Of a stretch of 64,000 nucleotides of DNA, positions 21,735 through 31,666 are shown piece by piece. Origin of the DNA: Sinohyriopsis cumingii. Lineage: Eukaryota; Mollusca; Bivalvia; Unionida; Unionidae. The notes under the pieces are model-generated. The model was not told the origin of the DNA and ran no database searches. It saw only the letters and a list, made by a program, of their open reading frames with translations. The stretch is taken from the NCBI GenBank assembly GCA_028554795.2, contig CM068830.1, positions 110,187,214 to 110,251,213 on the forward strand, in the 5' to 3' direction. Every line of letters begins with the position of its first letter. Within the stretch, counting starts at the first letter, position 1. The translations under genes were made by a program, and so were the position numbers.

Positions 21735-22361
21735 TCAGTGTTTAGGCCGAGGATGCATCCAAGACACTTTGTGCTGTGGCTTTGTCTGAAAGAATGAATT
21801 GGTGATGCTGAGTTCGTGGTACGAGCACATCTCTAGAAGGCGCTGTCCATTCTCATTCATCTTCTCAACGCCAAACTTGTCAAGACAGGAGGGCCAAGAG
21901 TCATGATCGGCACCCACCCTAGCATTGACGTCGCCCATTAAAATCAAGTTCTCTTTCTTAGGAACTTTATCGATGAGCGAGTTTAACTCATCACAAAACT
22001 CATCCTTGGTATCTGTGGCGGATCTTAGTGTGGGAGCGTAAACGCTGATCAGGTTGACAGGCCCGTTTGAGGTATGGAGGCGGAGGGAAAGCAGCCTTCC
22101 ATTTCCTTGTTGGCAGGGTTTTTTCATCCCCAGCAGAGTGTTCCTGACAGCGAATCCTACACCAAACTCTCTGGCTTCATCTGCACTTTTTCCTTGCCAG
22201 ACGAATGTGTAGTTATTTTCTCTGAGGTATCCAGAATCTGGTAGTCGTGTCTCCAGTAGTGAGGCGATGTCGACCTTGAGCCTTGCAAGTTCGTCGTTGA
22301 TGACAGAAGTCTTACGAACATCACTGATTGTCTGGAGATCATCTGAAAGCCCAGTCAGCAT
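21735..22361 (-). pseudogene. LINE AP-endonuclease domain, N-terminal part
   Basis: 208-residue frame with the hallmarks of an APE-type endonuclease: DIASLLETRLPDSG (catalytic Glu), LISVYAPT, LILMGDVNARVG (Asp/Asn) and ELSITNSFF. This enzyme nicks target DNA to prime reverse transcription. The methionine at 22361 may not be the true start, since related proteins begin a little further upstream. The domain continues in another frame at 21698, so a frameshift or stop separates them. Confidence 0.85.
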
Positions 22362-23239
22362 GGTCCGGACATTCCAGGTACATAGCTTGAGGAGTGGAGT
22401 CTTCTTTTTATTTTTTATTTTGTTATTTCTTGGTGCAGTAGTTGCAGTCCGCTTGTCAGGTACTCGCGTACCTTAAGCCTTACGCACCCAGCAAGGCAGG
22501 CGAACTGTGGCGGGACGGCACCTTATTGGCTGGGGGCTGCCCAGTTTGAGGCTGGCGGTAGATGTCCAGTGAAACATGTTGGTCTCTCCCACCGTCAGAA
22601 GCAACCCCAGGCGTCTGGCTCTACGCCAATCGAGCTGTGACTTATAACCGGTAAACTGCTGCTTCCCGTGTTGTGTCGACGCTATGGAGCGAAGCTGGAG
22701 TGTCCTCTCCAGGATGCAAGCCTGGGCAGGGTGATTTGGAGAATCAACTGATGCCCATGCAGATGATCCCCCCTCTCCACGCAGCTGATGGATCCAAGGG
22801 AAAGGACAAGCCGATACGTCATGGCACCAGCTGCGTCGCAGGAGTTGCCGAGATGACACTTAAATCAATGCCAAGTTGCCTTAGGGACTCCGTCTCCGGA
22901 TTTTCTGTTGGTGTTTACTCCCTTAGCCTTTCCCGCGAGAGGGTATAGTCGCAAGGCAGCGAAGGTTTGAAGTTTGAAATTGGAGTTTACCTTCTCCTAG
23001 ATGGGCAACCACCAAAGGTTTACGAGCCCCATCTGCCCGAAGCATCTGATTTTGAGGCCCAACAAGCTCGCCTGTCACCCCTTCTCCAGTCAGTTTAAAC
23101 AGGTTCCACCACTCGTGAAGGCCTGGAGCTGGGTTTGGTTGTCAGAGGCTGTATCAGACGCAAGAAATTGGGAGATTTCAAAGGGAAGTGGGTGATTATC
23201 TCCTACATCCGCCCCCGGCGATGACAACCCTTGAAACCC
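22362..23239 (-). other. LINE 5-prime untranslated region
   Basis: Sequence between the endonuclease start and the 5-prime target duplication. It is GC-richer than the surroundings, includes a long open frame (22473-22859) without a recognised domain, and most likely represents the LINE leader and internal promoter. Confidence 0.55.
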
Positions 23240-23250
23240 AGTTCCCACGT
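23240..23250. repeat. LINE target site duplication, right copy
   Basis: AGTTCCCACGT, identical to 19239-19249. Confidence 0.85.
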
Positions 23251-24578
23251 ACGTAATATGTATTTATGCATGTCAATAAATATGCTTAAAAATGATCATT
23301 TAACTTTTACCTTCAAGCTTTTTATGAATTATTTATGATTCATCAGTTTTCTTTCAAGTCTTTTTACATTTCAACACAAGCATTACTACTAGGGAGATTA
23401 GATAAAATCATCTCTAAGGTAGTAATATTATCTGCGCATTTTTACTGTTGCCCTAGTAACCAAGCTAATTGGTAAAAATTCAACAAATTAAATGTTAGAC
23501 CAAAATACTTTTTTATATTTGAAATGTTTAAGACCAGTGTTAGTTTATCCTAGAAAAATATAGGCACATAATATATAGGGTAAACGTTATTGAATTTAAT
23601 TATTCGATCTTATCTCTTAACTGAAAACAAAACACCTGATGTGCCTTTATTTGGTGGAAATTGGATAATTCAAGTCAAAAAATTAGAAAATCTCACTTTT
23701 CACAGTCATAAATTAAAAATATTGAAAGCTTGACTGATTCTTCAAGAAAGTAGAAAGTTTAATATAAATCAATACAAATATATGTAATTTTATCATGATT
23801 TTTACACAATTAAGGCTGGATTTGGTTGCCATGGCAACCAATCGTATTTTCCCCCGCATGCTGACATAAAGTATACTCAATAGCCATCTAGTGTCTACAC
23901 TAAATTTACCATTATACAAAAAATGTAAATATAGCGCAAAAATTTTACTCAAAATGAATGCTAAATTACTGAATTAATGGATAAATATTGTGCAAATCAT
24001 GAAGTTAAACCTCCAGACTGATACGCAATAAAGGATTAGCGATTTCAGTATTCCACACTTCTAGCCTCGCCATTTGGTGGCGCTCAACAGTATTTGCGAA
24101 GGGTTAGAGTTGTAAGGAAAACGAATTTCTCTGGATTTCATCACATTTTATACTGGCTGTTTCATAAATATATTGGATATCTTAGGTACTGTTCAAAGAA
24201 CCTTTAATTTCAGATATTTTGGGGTATGACTAATGGGTTTAATATGGTTTGTTGAGCATACAGCTTGGCCTTACTCAAGATGTGCACCTTTCAAAAAACT
24301 GCTAGCTCCAATTGGTCATTTTCAATTCCCAGACTTCAGAGGTAAATTGTAGAAAAAGAGCTTATAACTTTTTTGACATTTTATATATTTGGTAATTCAT
24401 TCATTGCACTTTCAGAAGCAGGTGCTGTCTAGTCCGACAAAATTAATTAGGCCTTTTTCAGTAGGTGCTAAAGATAGAGTAATTTTAGACTAATTCAGGC
24501 TGATTTTCTTTAACCACAAGGGAGCAGTCATTTTAGCTAGCAATGTGTTTATATCATGCACAATTTCCACTATTACAA
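23251..24578. other. Intergenic, no gene seen
   Basis: AT-rich DNA with no recognisable coding, RNA or repeat feature other than short open frames of random type. Confidence 0.5.
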
Positions 24579-24813
24579 GGGCCCCACAGTGGTCGAGTGG
24601 TCTAAAGCGTTTTCCGTGTTTCACCTGTCTGCGTGGGTTCGAGTCTTGGATTCGGATAATGTCGGTATGTGAGAAAGCTTGCCAGTAGCTTCTCGTGGGT
24701 TGGTGGTTCTTTCTGAGGTTTTCCCTGGTTCTTCCTCCACCATTAGTACTGGGCGCCATGTATAGCCTATCGTGTGCTGAAAAATGGCGTTAAACCCTAC
24801 AACAACAACAAAA
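24579..24813 (+). mobile_element. tRNA-derived SINE
   Basis: Starts GGGCCCCACAGTGGTCGAGT with an A-box-like GTGGTCGAGTGG, has a B-box-like GGGTTCGAGTC about 55 bases on, a conserved-looking body (GCTTGCCAGTAGCTTCTCG, TTCTTCCTCCACCATTAGTA) and a CAA-repeat tail. The same family recurs at 26091, 50132 and 59341. Transcribed by RNA polymerase III and moved by LINE machinery (family knowledge). Confidence 0.85.
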
Positions 24814-24931
24814 CTATTACAATATCCAAAGAAATGTTAACCAAATTTCATCATAGAAGCACAGAGGTATGCCAACATTCTCTCCACTGTGCATGTTTAA
24901 GCGATAAGACAGGCCCATTAAGAACTGACTG

Positions 24932-25617
24932 AAAACCTGTAACCCATGGAGTAACACTGATTATAAATTTTGCCATGATGTTTATTATTAAAATATGTCT
25001 CATGTTGCGATACGTTCAACATGATTTCTTAAATGTGCATGATTGCGTGTCTTTTCAACTTCAATAGCTGGGAGTTGAGGTCTGCCCATAACGAACGCAG
25101 GTATCTTTACCTCAACACACACGAGACCAACACTCTTGGAGGTCAAAACCCTTATCTGCCACAAGGTCACCAGGTAGCAAATTAGAAAGAAAACCAGTTT
25201 TCTGCGACGAATTTGTCACTGACATGACCACCATACACTTTTGACAGAAAACCTGTAACCCATGGAGTAAGACTGATTATAAATTTTGCCATGATGTTTA
25301 TTATGAAAATATGTCTCAGCCCTTGCTTTCCAGTTTGAAGGTTTTCAATTTCAATCTCAAAGCAGTCAATAATTGTCGCTACGCATTTTCCAAATGTCTT
25401 GACAAATTCAGTGGGCATAGTCTTTTGCAAGCATTCCCTTTCTGGCCGGTGAACAAATAGCTTTAAACGCAAAACCATGAATGTTCTTTAGCATTGACTG
25501 TTGACTGTAGACAGACAACAAGTCAGCTTGGTGTTGTAAATTTAGACAGGGTTTTATTTTATCCAGATTTGTTAGATTATGCAACTTTGATGATAGTATA
25601 TGAGTATCTTGAGCCAT
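24932..25617 (-). pseudogene. DDE_4-type transposase fragment, unit A
   Basis: Minus-strand frames contain ATIIDCFEIEIENLQ (first Asp block) and VYGGHVSDKFVAENW (second Asp block, usually GGSVSDK), and further on VERIAT-like sequence that fits the last acidic block. These are signatures of DDE_Tnp_4 transposases (Harbinger/ISL2EU-like). An 80-bp stretch starting AAAACCTGTAACCCATGG is repeated inside it at 25253. Stops and frame changes make it inactive. Confidence 0.65.
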
Positions 25618-26077
25618 TCCTTACAGTAACATCAAGAAATAAACTGCCAAAATTACCGCCCTAAAAAACACAAAAAAACAACAAAACAACAACAAAAAAC
25701 TCCTTTAAAGCCCACGATAGCGTGGCCTTTCAGGGATGTTCTGTTATGGCGTTTCTTGTGTGGTTTTTTTCTTCTTTCTTTTCAATGCTAGTGTAAAATT
25801 AACATTAAACTCCTGATACATTAAACTCGTCGTGCAGTCACAATATCCAAAAATGTGCTAGGATTTAGGATTACGCTTGTTTTGAAATTATCTGAAACTT
25901 GAATTCCATGGTAATAGTTTCTTCACTGATTTAATATTATCATAGGTTTGAAGCGCAATTAATACAAATATATACCTTCAAAGATTATATGTGTAACGGC
26001 CGTGAAGTGCTTGAACTTCCTTTGATTTAATTTGGAAACAGATCACAATTTAAAGTTCCGCCTTGAGTGGTTCATTT

Positions 26078-26344
26078 ATGTGCAAAGCGGGGGCCCCGAG
26101 TGGTCGAGTGGTCTAAAGAGCTATCCATTACGGATCACTGCCATATCACCTCTGTCTGCGTGAGTTTAAGTCTCGGATTCGGCCAATGTGGGTATGTGAG
26201 AAAGCTTGCCAGTAGCTTCTCGTAGGTCGGTGGTTCTTTCCGGGGTTTTCCCAGGCTCTTCCTCCACCATTAATACTGCCCAGCAAGTATATAGTGTGCT
26301 GAAAAATGGCGTTAAACCCAACAACAACAACATGTGCAAAGCGG
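26078..26344 (+). mobile_element. tRNA-derived SINE with 13-bp target duplication, unit A
   Basis: SINE body 26091-26331 flanked by ATGTGCAAAGCGG (26078-26090 and 26332-26344). A box GTGGTCGAGTGG, degenerate B box, CAA tail. The clean duplication proves retrotransposition into the unit before it was amplified, since all three copies carry it at the same place. Confidence 0.88.
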
Positions 26345-26751
26345 AGGTGGATATTTTAAAGCTGGCGGCCGACCGAGAAATTTGTTGTTTTGGACACGCT
26401 TCTGAATAACATTGTATTTGTAATAGCATTACATGTCATTACAAATTATAGCATTACACGTCTACAAAACTGTGATTGAATTATCTTTCAAATGCAAAAA
26501 ATCATTAAGTTGCGTCTCCGTGCCGTCTTCTCAAGGGTCTCCCTAAACACAGTTAAGGGCAGTAATGGAACGTAATGGGGACAAAAATACAATACTGCGA
26601 AAGAAAGTATAGTAATGCACACTAAATATTATAATTTCTATTGTACGGACTTAAATACATAAATCATAAATAACAAATGTGGTTGTTATATTGTTGTATT
26701 AGTGTTCATAAAACGCTTTATTTAAAATAATGCAAAAAATTGAAACAAGTT

Positions 26752-26772
26752 TCTCTCTCTCTCTCTCTCTCT

Positions 26773-26856
<84 letters not shown>
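26752..26856. repeat. (CT)n(TA)n microsatellite, unit A
   Basis: A CT run followed by a TA run; different total lengths in units B and C. Confidence 0.95.
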
Positions 26857-26858
<2 letters not shown>

Positions 26859-26908
26859 TATCAACTAAGACTGTCCACCTTTATTATTTTGCTCTTGTCT
26901 GACTCCAG

Positions 26909-27344
26909 TCAGCTCTCATCCTTTTTCTTGTGAGGATGGTTCCCTCCTGAAGGTGATTTTGCCATAGCAATTTTAACATTTGTCGACCTTACTGTTAGCT
27001 TATTTGTACCATTTTCTTTGAGAAACTTTCTAAACAACGCTTCACGTTCAGTTTCTGTTTCTTGACACCACATATCAAAGACGACAGATGTATCCCTCAT
27101 AAGACACGGTCTTAAAGTGATACCCACCAAGTAATCATATTTGCCTCCTAGCAAACGACACTGACAACAGATGTATTCCTCATCAGTGAAAGACCAGGTT
27201 TTAAAGTCTTTGCTTGTTTTCACTTCACATGTAGAGTAGAACCAATAATCAAAATGCATACAGACTCTACATTTCGCATAAGATGCAAACTGCCAGCAGT
27301 CACAAATTGAAATGGGTAAACCAGTAACATTTATATGTATGTAA

Positions 27345-27383
<39 letters not shown>

Positions 27384-27406
27384 TTTATATTATGATGATA
27401 ATACAA
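26909..27406 (-). CDS. Cys-rich zinc-finger protein, unit A (unassigned)
   Basis: 165-residue frame with CDCWQFASYAKCRVCMH, then FYSTCEV, W, and YICCQCRLL, a spacing like a PHD or related zinc finger, followed by a basic tail. The Leu-rich start is only the reading of an ATT-type microsatellite, so the true start is probably within or after it, or the frame is part of a longer spliced or transposon gene. The copies in units B and C keep the frame open. It may be part of the LINE or an unrelated captured exon. Confidence 0.4.
27347..27381. repeat. (AAT)n microsatellite, unit A
   Basis: About eleven copies; it creates a poly-Leu start in the overlapping minus-strand frame. Confidence 0.9.
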
Positions 27407-28148
27407 TTAGTTCTAGGACTGTGGTGGGTATAACTAATTCAGGTATATCTAACTGATTTAGATTTGACATAAACAGAATTAAAAAAATTGTGAAGTGGGC
27501 CCTTACAAGAATCGAGTATGCTGAAAATATTATACATAATCTAGATATACATACAGAATAAATGAGAAGAAAGAGAACCTTTTCATGTAATATTTCCAAA
27601 GGATAATTTTAGGAGTTAAAATATAAAACTCTATGAGAAAGACAAAATATGATTTATTTAACCGCCTGATTGAAAACAACAAATCAACATTATTTGCATG
27701 GAGCTTATTACCAACATCATTTATAAAATAAATGAGTCTTTACATCGTGTATGATTTGCAAAAAATACAGACAGCATAATACATTAATACAGTAAAACAC
27801 CTGATATGCTTATCATGAATCATCTCACAATAAAGTTGCTGAGATGTATGAATACCATTATGAGAGAGAGAGATGATGATATTCTTTTATTCCTCCATTT
27901 TCTGAAGATTTTAAGACAAAAAAGAAATGCATTTAAATACATAGAATCACAAAAATAGTAGATTCGCTAATTATTCAATTATTTCAAATAACAAACGAAT
28001 AAATAAATTAAAATCATTACTAATCTAGATAGAGATATATATATATACGATAGAACATTTGAAAATGTATCCTCACAACAAAAGTAGTTTCCTACTCGCT
28101 TTGCAATCCAGTACAAGTATTTCTTTCCTTATATTTTGAGTGAGTTCT

Positions 28149-30149
28149 CTATTGAATCGAATATATAATATCCTTTATCTTAATGAAATAATTGGTAGAT
28201 AGTCTGATCATATTTATCCATGCCTCAAATTCTAAACGTTCTGATATATCATTTAAACCACCAAGTAGTATAATCAGTATAACATCATCGATCTGATCAC
28301 AGAAATCACGGTAAATCACTGGAGGCATATATGAAAATAGACTTTCCATCAAGTAGTTTCTGTCGTCTGAGGTTAAGGCACAATTCATCGAAATGTGCAA
28401 AATACGGTCATGACTCATTTTGCCACATAGGGGACACAGTCCAGGTCTTGCTTGCATTCCTCCAATACGAATTAATGTCCCATATTCCATTTTTCTGCTT
28501 GACTCAGTGTAAGCTATTTTCCATAGATGATGCATTTTTAATCCTGGATTAATTTTAAAAAATCTACCAAATCCCTCTGATGGATTTTTGATACTCATTT
28601 CATGTTTTCTCTCCTCTAATATCTGTATTCTTGTCCCAATTAAGGTTTTCCATGTTATTTTGTCTGGAAATTTTCCAGTGAAAATAAAGTCGTTGAGATA
28701 GTCTTCTAAATCATACTTTTTTAGTACAGTATTTACATCATATATAAAAGAGTTGTAGCTATGTTGGGGGTCCAAAAAAAAGTTTCCAACAGCCCAGAGG
28801 AAAACCTTTTTAGCCGTTAAATTTGCTGATGTTGTACACATGCGACCAAGGAATACGAGTTTGTGCTTATCTATGCGAGCTTCCATTGATATCATCCCCA
28901 ATCACGATGTCGTAGATCCAATAAGCGATCTTTGAGGGAAACCTTGTACTCTCCGGGCGAAATATCGTTGTATTTTCTTCATTGATTCAATGCCTTGATA
29001 TGACATATTAAACCAGAGTTCTGAGCCATACAAAGCAGATGGCAATATAACTCTTTCCCAGACTTTCACAGAGACTATAGGATTCATTCCATTTGCATTT
29101 AATCCAATTGAGTATAGTGAGTTTATTACACGTTTAGCTTTATCGTAGGAATAGATTATACGATCATTAGTTTTCATTGATTGCGAAATGGTAACTCCTG
29201 CATATTTCACTTTTTTTGCTCTAGGAATATTCTGTGATCCCAGAGTAATTCCATTTTATGAGTACACTTCCTTTCTTTTACTAAATATCATCCAATTACT
29301 CTTGTTAGAGTTATATTTCAATTTCCACTTCTGTGCATACTGATAAGCTGTATTCACGAGTATTTGCAATCCATTCAGCGTAGAGCTTAGTAGAGTAGTG
29401 TCGTCTGCCAAAAGCATGCCAGGTATGTTCATCTGATTCACTGTTATCCCGCAATTAGTCATTACTAGCTCATTCAATGGGTCATTTATGTAGACGAGAA
29501 ATAAAAAAGCCTTCATTACACGCCCTTGACCAACGCCTCTCCGTAATGGAAATGTGTTAGATATACATCCTCTACACGCTACACAGACACTTGACTGTGT
29601 GTAGGAATGGGTGATTATTCTCCATATTTTTGCATTAATTCCTAATATTTTTAGTTTTTTTAATAGTCCACAATGCCACAGTCTATCGAATGCCTTTTCG
29701 TTATCCAGAAAAACAGCATATACATTAAAGTTATGATTATTAAAGTACATCAAACATTCTTGAAGAGTAAAAGCAGCGGAGATTGATCCAGCCTCCTTAC
29801 GAAATCCTAATTGATAAGGATGTGGAAAGCTTATTTTGTCTAAATACTTTTGAATTCTAGTCCTCAATATTTTTTCAAACAATTTTCCCAGACAAGATGT
29901 CAATGTTATACCACGATAATTCACTGGATCCTTTTTATCTTTACCATTTTGTTTGTATATCGGTATAATCATCCCACATCTATATACATTAGGTAAATAC
30001 TCATACTGGATCATGTAATTAAAAAGGGCAGTTAAATGTCTGATTAAATATTTTCCACCATACTTTAAGTGCTCATTCGATACGCAATCAATGCCTGGTA
30101 ATTTTTGTGTTTTTAGAGACTTGATATGCTGCAACACTTCTTCCTCTGT
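28149..30149 (-). mobile_element. Second LINE, unit A, 3-prime part (RT and C-terminus)
   Basis: Minus-strand non-LTR element cut by element 2. 29256-30137 holds RT with PVNYRGITLTSCLGKLFEKI, PYQLGFRKEAGS, FLDNEKAFDRLW, LRRGVGQG and MLLADDTTLLSS (catalytic LADD); 28902-29210 holds KYAGVTISQSM and the thumb; 28149-28901 ends with a CPLCGKMSHDRILH Cys/His motif. In this copy the RT frame continues past the place where units B and C have a stop. Jockey/CR1-like superfamily by wording; the clade is unassigned. The gene is split by frame changes. Confidence 0.85.
30145..30149. repeat. Target site duplication TCTGT, left copy of element 2
   Basis: TCTGT precedes the left end of element 2 and recurs at 45004-45008. 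The uninterrupted LINE in units B and C has it once (CTTCCTCTGTAATATT), which proves both insertion and duplication. Because the next base is A on both sides, a 6-bp reading TCTGTA is possible if the element starts at G. Confidence 0.9.
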
Positions 30150-30390
30150 AGCAGCAGAGGGGGCGAATCCGACATTTTGTCCAATCGTTATTTGGCTTAA
30201 TTAATACTTTCTGCAAATCAACGATCTAGTGTCGTCAGCGCCTGGTAAAAAAAAAAACGACGTCGTCGTCGGGGGATCGTCCAATCGTCATTTGGTTTAA
30301 TTAACACCTTCTGCGCGCCGATCCCCAGCGTCGTCAGCGTCCGGTAAGCACATCGACGACCGCGTCGATGTCATCGCCCCCTCTGCTGCT
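30150..30390 (+). repeat. Left terminal inverted repeat of element 2
   Basis: Starts AGCAGCAGAGGGGGCGA and ends with the exact inverse, TCGCCCCCTCTGCTGCT, so the repeat itself has 17-bp inverted ends. Inside lie two diverged direct repeats, each running from TCCAATCGT through TTAATTAA to GTCGTCAGCG and GGTAA. Matches 44763-45003 in inverse orientation with only a few differences. Confidence 0.95.
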
Positions 30391-30422
30391 AAGGAGTTAT
30401 TTACAATGAAAATTATTTACAA

Positions 30423-31085
30423 CTAACCGAATATTTGGTCAAGTCCGATACGATATCGTGTCCGAGGGTCATGTAAATTTATCGTTACGAATCCATGTGG
30501 GGTCGACTGAGCATGACTAAAAAAGTTTCGAAAAACATTAAAGTCCATGTCACCGCCGCACCATGTCTGCCAAATATTTCGTAGCGTGTGTGTATCAACG
30601 CCGTTGAATACAGCAAGAATATTACAGTTGTCTCTGATTACTTTTGGAATCTGAGTGTATCGTTGAGTGACATATATCACGTCAGTGTTTTTATGCCTGC
30701 CTCTGGAAAATATCCTAGCTGGGTTTTTTTGATTGTCTAACATAACATCATCGTACACGACTAGATTGTTAACGTCGCCATCAATATCATCGATACCTGG
30801 TGCATCATTGATATCTGTAATAAACTCAATAACATTTTTTTTAGCGATCGCTGATGCATTCTCGTTGAAATCTTTCAACACCTCGTAGCATCGTTGATCA
30901 TCTACGCTAGGAGCAACCAAATACAACTTATCCCACTTCATCCATCTCATTATTAAATTAAGTAGCAATTGCGTCTTGCCGGATCCAGATGGTCCGATGA
31001 TAATCATCCGGATCAAGTTTGGTAACGCTGCAACATGCTTAACTGGTTCTCTTGTTTTAGTCGCCGAAAAATCAATTATATTCAT
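30423..31085 (-). CDS. A32/FtsK-like packaging ATPase, element 2
   Basis: 220 residues. Walker A at residues about 32-39 (GPSGSGKT), Walker B LVVYDDVMLD at about 107-116, then RGRHKNTDVIYVTQRY, where the Gln after the strand fits the sensor position of HerA/FtsK ATPases. Such ATPases of Polintons, adintoviruses and large DNA viruses translocate genomes into capsids. It starts MNIIDFSAT and lies only 17 bp from the divergent zinc-ribbon gene, so the two must share a very short promoter region. Full length for the family and open. Confidence 0.92.
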   Translation of the reverse strand: MNIIDFSATKTREPVKHVAALPNLIRMIIIGPSGSGKTQLLLNLIMRWMKWDKLYLVAPSVDDQRCYEVLKDFNENASAIAKKNVIEFITDINDAPGIDDIDGDVNNLVVYDDVMLDNQKNPARIFSRGRHKNTDVIYVTQRYTQIPKVIRDNCNILAVFNGVDTHTLRNIWQTWCGGDMDFNVFRNFFSHAQSTPHGFVTINLHDPRTRYRIGLDQIFG

Positions 31086-31102
31086 ATCTCTATAGATAAA
31101 TT

Positions 31103-31381
31103 ATGGATCTATATTGTGTGAAGTGTAGAGTGCGTACTGGCACAAATGATATGGCAACCGCTATAACAAAAAATAACAGATCGGCGCTTGCTGGTAAGTG
31201 TGTACAATGCGGTACAAAGAAATTTAGATTTATTTCTATTAGACCCGGAGATGTTTTTAAAAAAAGCGAGGAGGTGACATCGCAGCCAAGTTATCAAAAC
31301 TCCCCGGAACCCCGTGGGCAAAGTATCCAGGAGAAAAACACCTCCCAGGATATAGCTACTGTGGCCCCGGAACACGATTAG
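31103..31381 (+). CDS. Zinc-ribbon protein (DUF5679-like), element 2
   Basis: The first 45 residues (MDLYCVKCRVRTGTND..., GKCVQCGTKKFRF) form a CxxC and CxxC pair with a KNNRSALAGK turn between, the layout of DUF5679-type zinc ribbons seen in several DNA viruses and Polinton relatives. The remainder of the frame overlaps the PLA2 region in another frame and has no recognisable content of its own. Role unknown; in related elements the ribbon often precedes a PLA2 domain. Part of a virus-like element. Confidence 0.7.
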   Translation: MDLYCVKCRVRTGTNDMATAITKNNRSALAGKCVQCGTKKFRFISIRPGDVFKKSEEVTSQPSYQNSPEPRGQSIQEKNTSQDIATVAPEHD

Positions 31382-31641
31382 ATATCAGACTCGATGATCA
31401 AAATCAGCCCAAACCCGGTGAGTATCCAATAAACGCTATCGATAAGGCGTGTCATGCTCATGATGTTGCTTACAAAAGTAGCGATCTGCAACAGCGTCAT
31501 ATCGCGGATGTAAAATTAATTCACCCGTTAAATGCTATTCCTGATAAATCCGTCAAAGAAAAATTGGCCTCATGGTTGGTAAAATCGGCTATGAAAGGTA
31601 AATTAATGATTGGAAGCGGAGCTTCTCGCGCTGGTAATTGA
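31261..31641 (+). CDS. Parvovirus-type phospholipase A2 domain, element 2
   Basis: This frame holds KHLPGYSYCGPGTRLDIRL (calcium-binding loop with YCGPGT) and IDKACHAHDVAYKSSDLQQ (catalytic His-Asp pair), followed by a hydrophobic and basic tail. Both blocks are diagnostic of viral PLA2 domains such as parvovirus VP1u; there the enzyme breaches endosomal membrane during entry. In this element it is presumably a minor virion component (inference). The stop codon TGA at 31639-31641 lies inside the promoter-like AATTGAAAAC word of the integrase. Its start is uncertain, since it overlaps the zinc-ribbon frame. Confidence 0.85.
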   Translation, partial: KKRGGDIAAKLSKLPGTPWAKYPGEKHLPGYSYCGPGTRLDIRLDDQNQPKPGEYPINAIDKACHAHDVAYKSSDLQQRHIADVKLIHPLNAIPDKSVKEKLASWLVKSAMKGKLMIGSGASRAGN

Positions 31642-31666
31642 AAACGCTAGCGTTTATAATAACAAC
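31635..31666 (+). promoter_or_regulatory. Promoter-like motif pair before the integrase
   Basis: TAATTGAAAAC (31635-31645) followed by GTTTATAATAA just before the ATG at 31667. The same pair recurs before several structural genes of element 2. Confidence 0.55.

Larger units (their letters stand above)
19250..23239 (-). mobile_element. Near full-length APE-type LINE (craniofacial-protein-2-like type)
   Basis: A 3.99-kb minus-strand non-LTR retrotransposon. It is flanked by the 11-bp direct repeat AGTTCCCACGT (19239-19249 and 23240-23250), which fixes both ends and shows a target-primed insertion. It carries an AP-endonuclease domain, reverse transcriptase and a C-terminal zinc finger. The wording matches LINE proteins often misannotated as craniofacial development protein 2-like. 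The frame is interrupted in several places between the listed domains, so it is inactive. Clade (RTE-like or Nimb-like) is not resolved by eye. Confidence 0.88.

Noticed and set aside
24579-24660. Possible tRNA gene (A and B boxes)
   Set aside because: The boxes belong to the head of a SINE with a body and CAA tail, repeated at four places; no cloverleaf with a plausible anticodon arm and acceptor pairing was evident.
26730-26933. Frames reading Ser-Leu and Tyr-Ile repeats (also near 50780 and 59990)
   Set aside because: They are CT and TA microsatellites read as protein.
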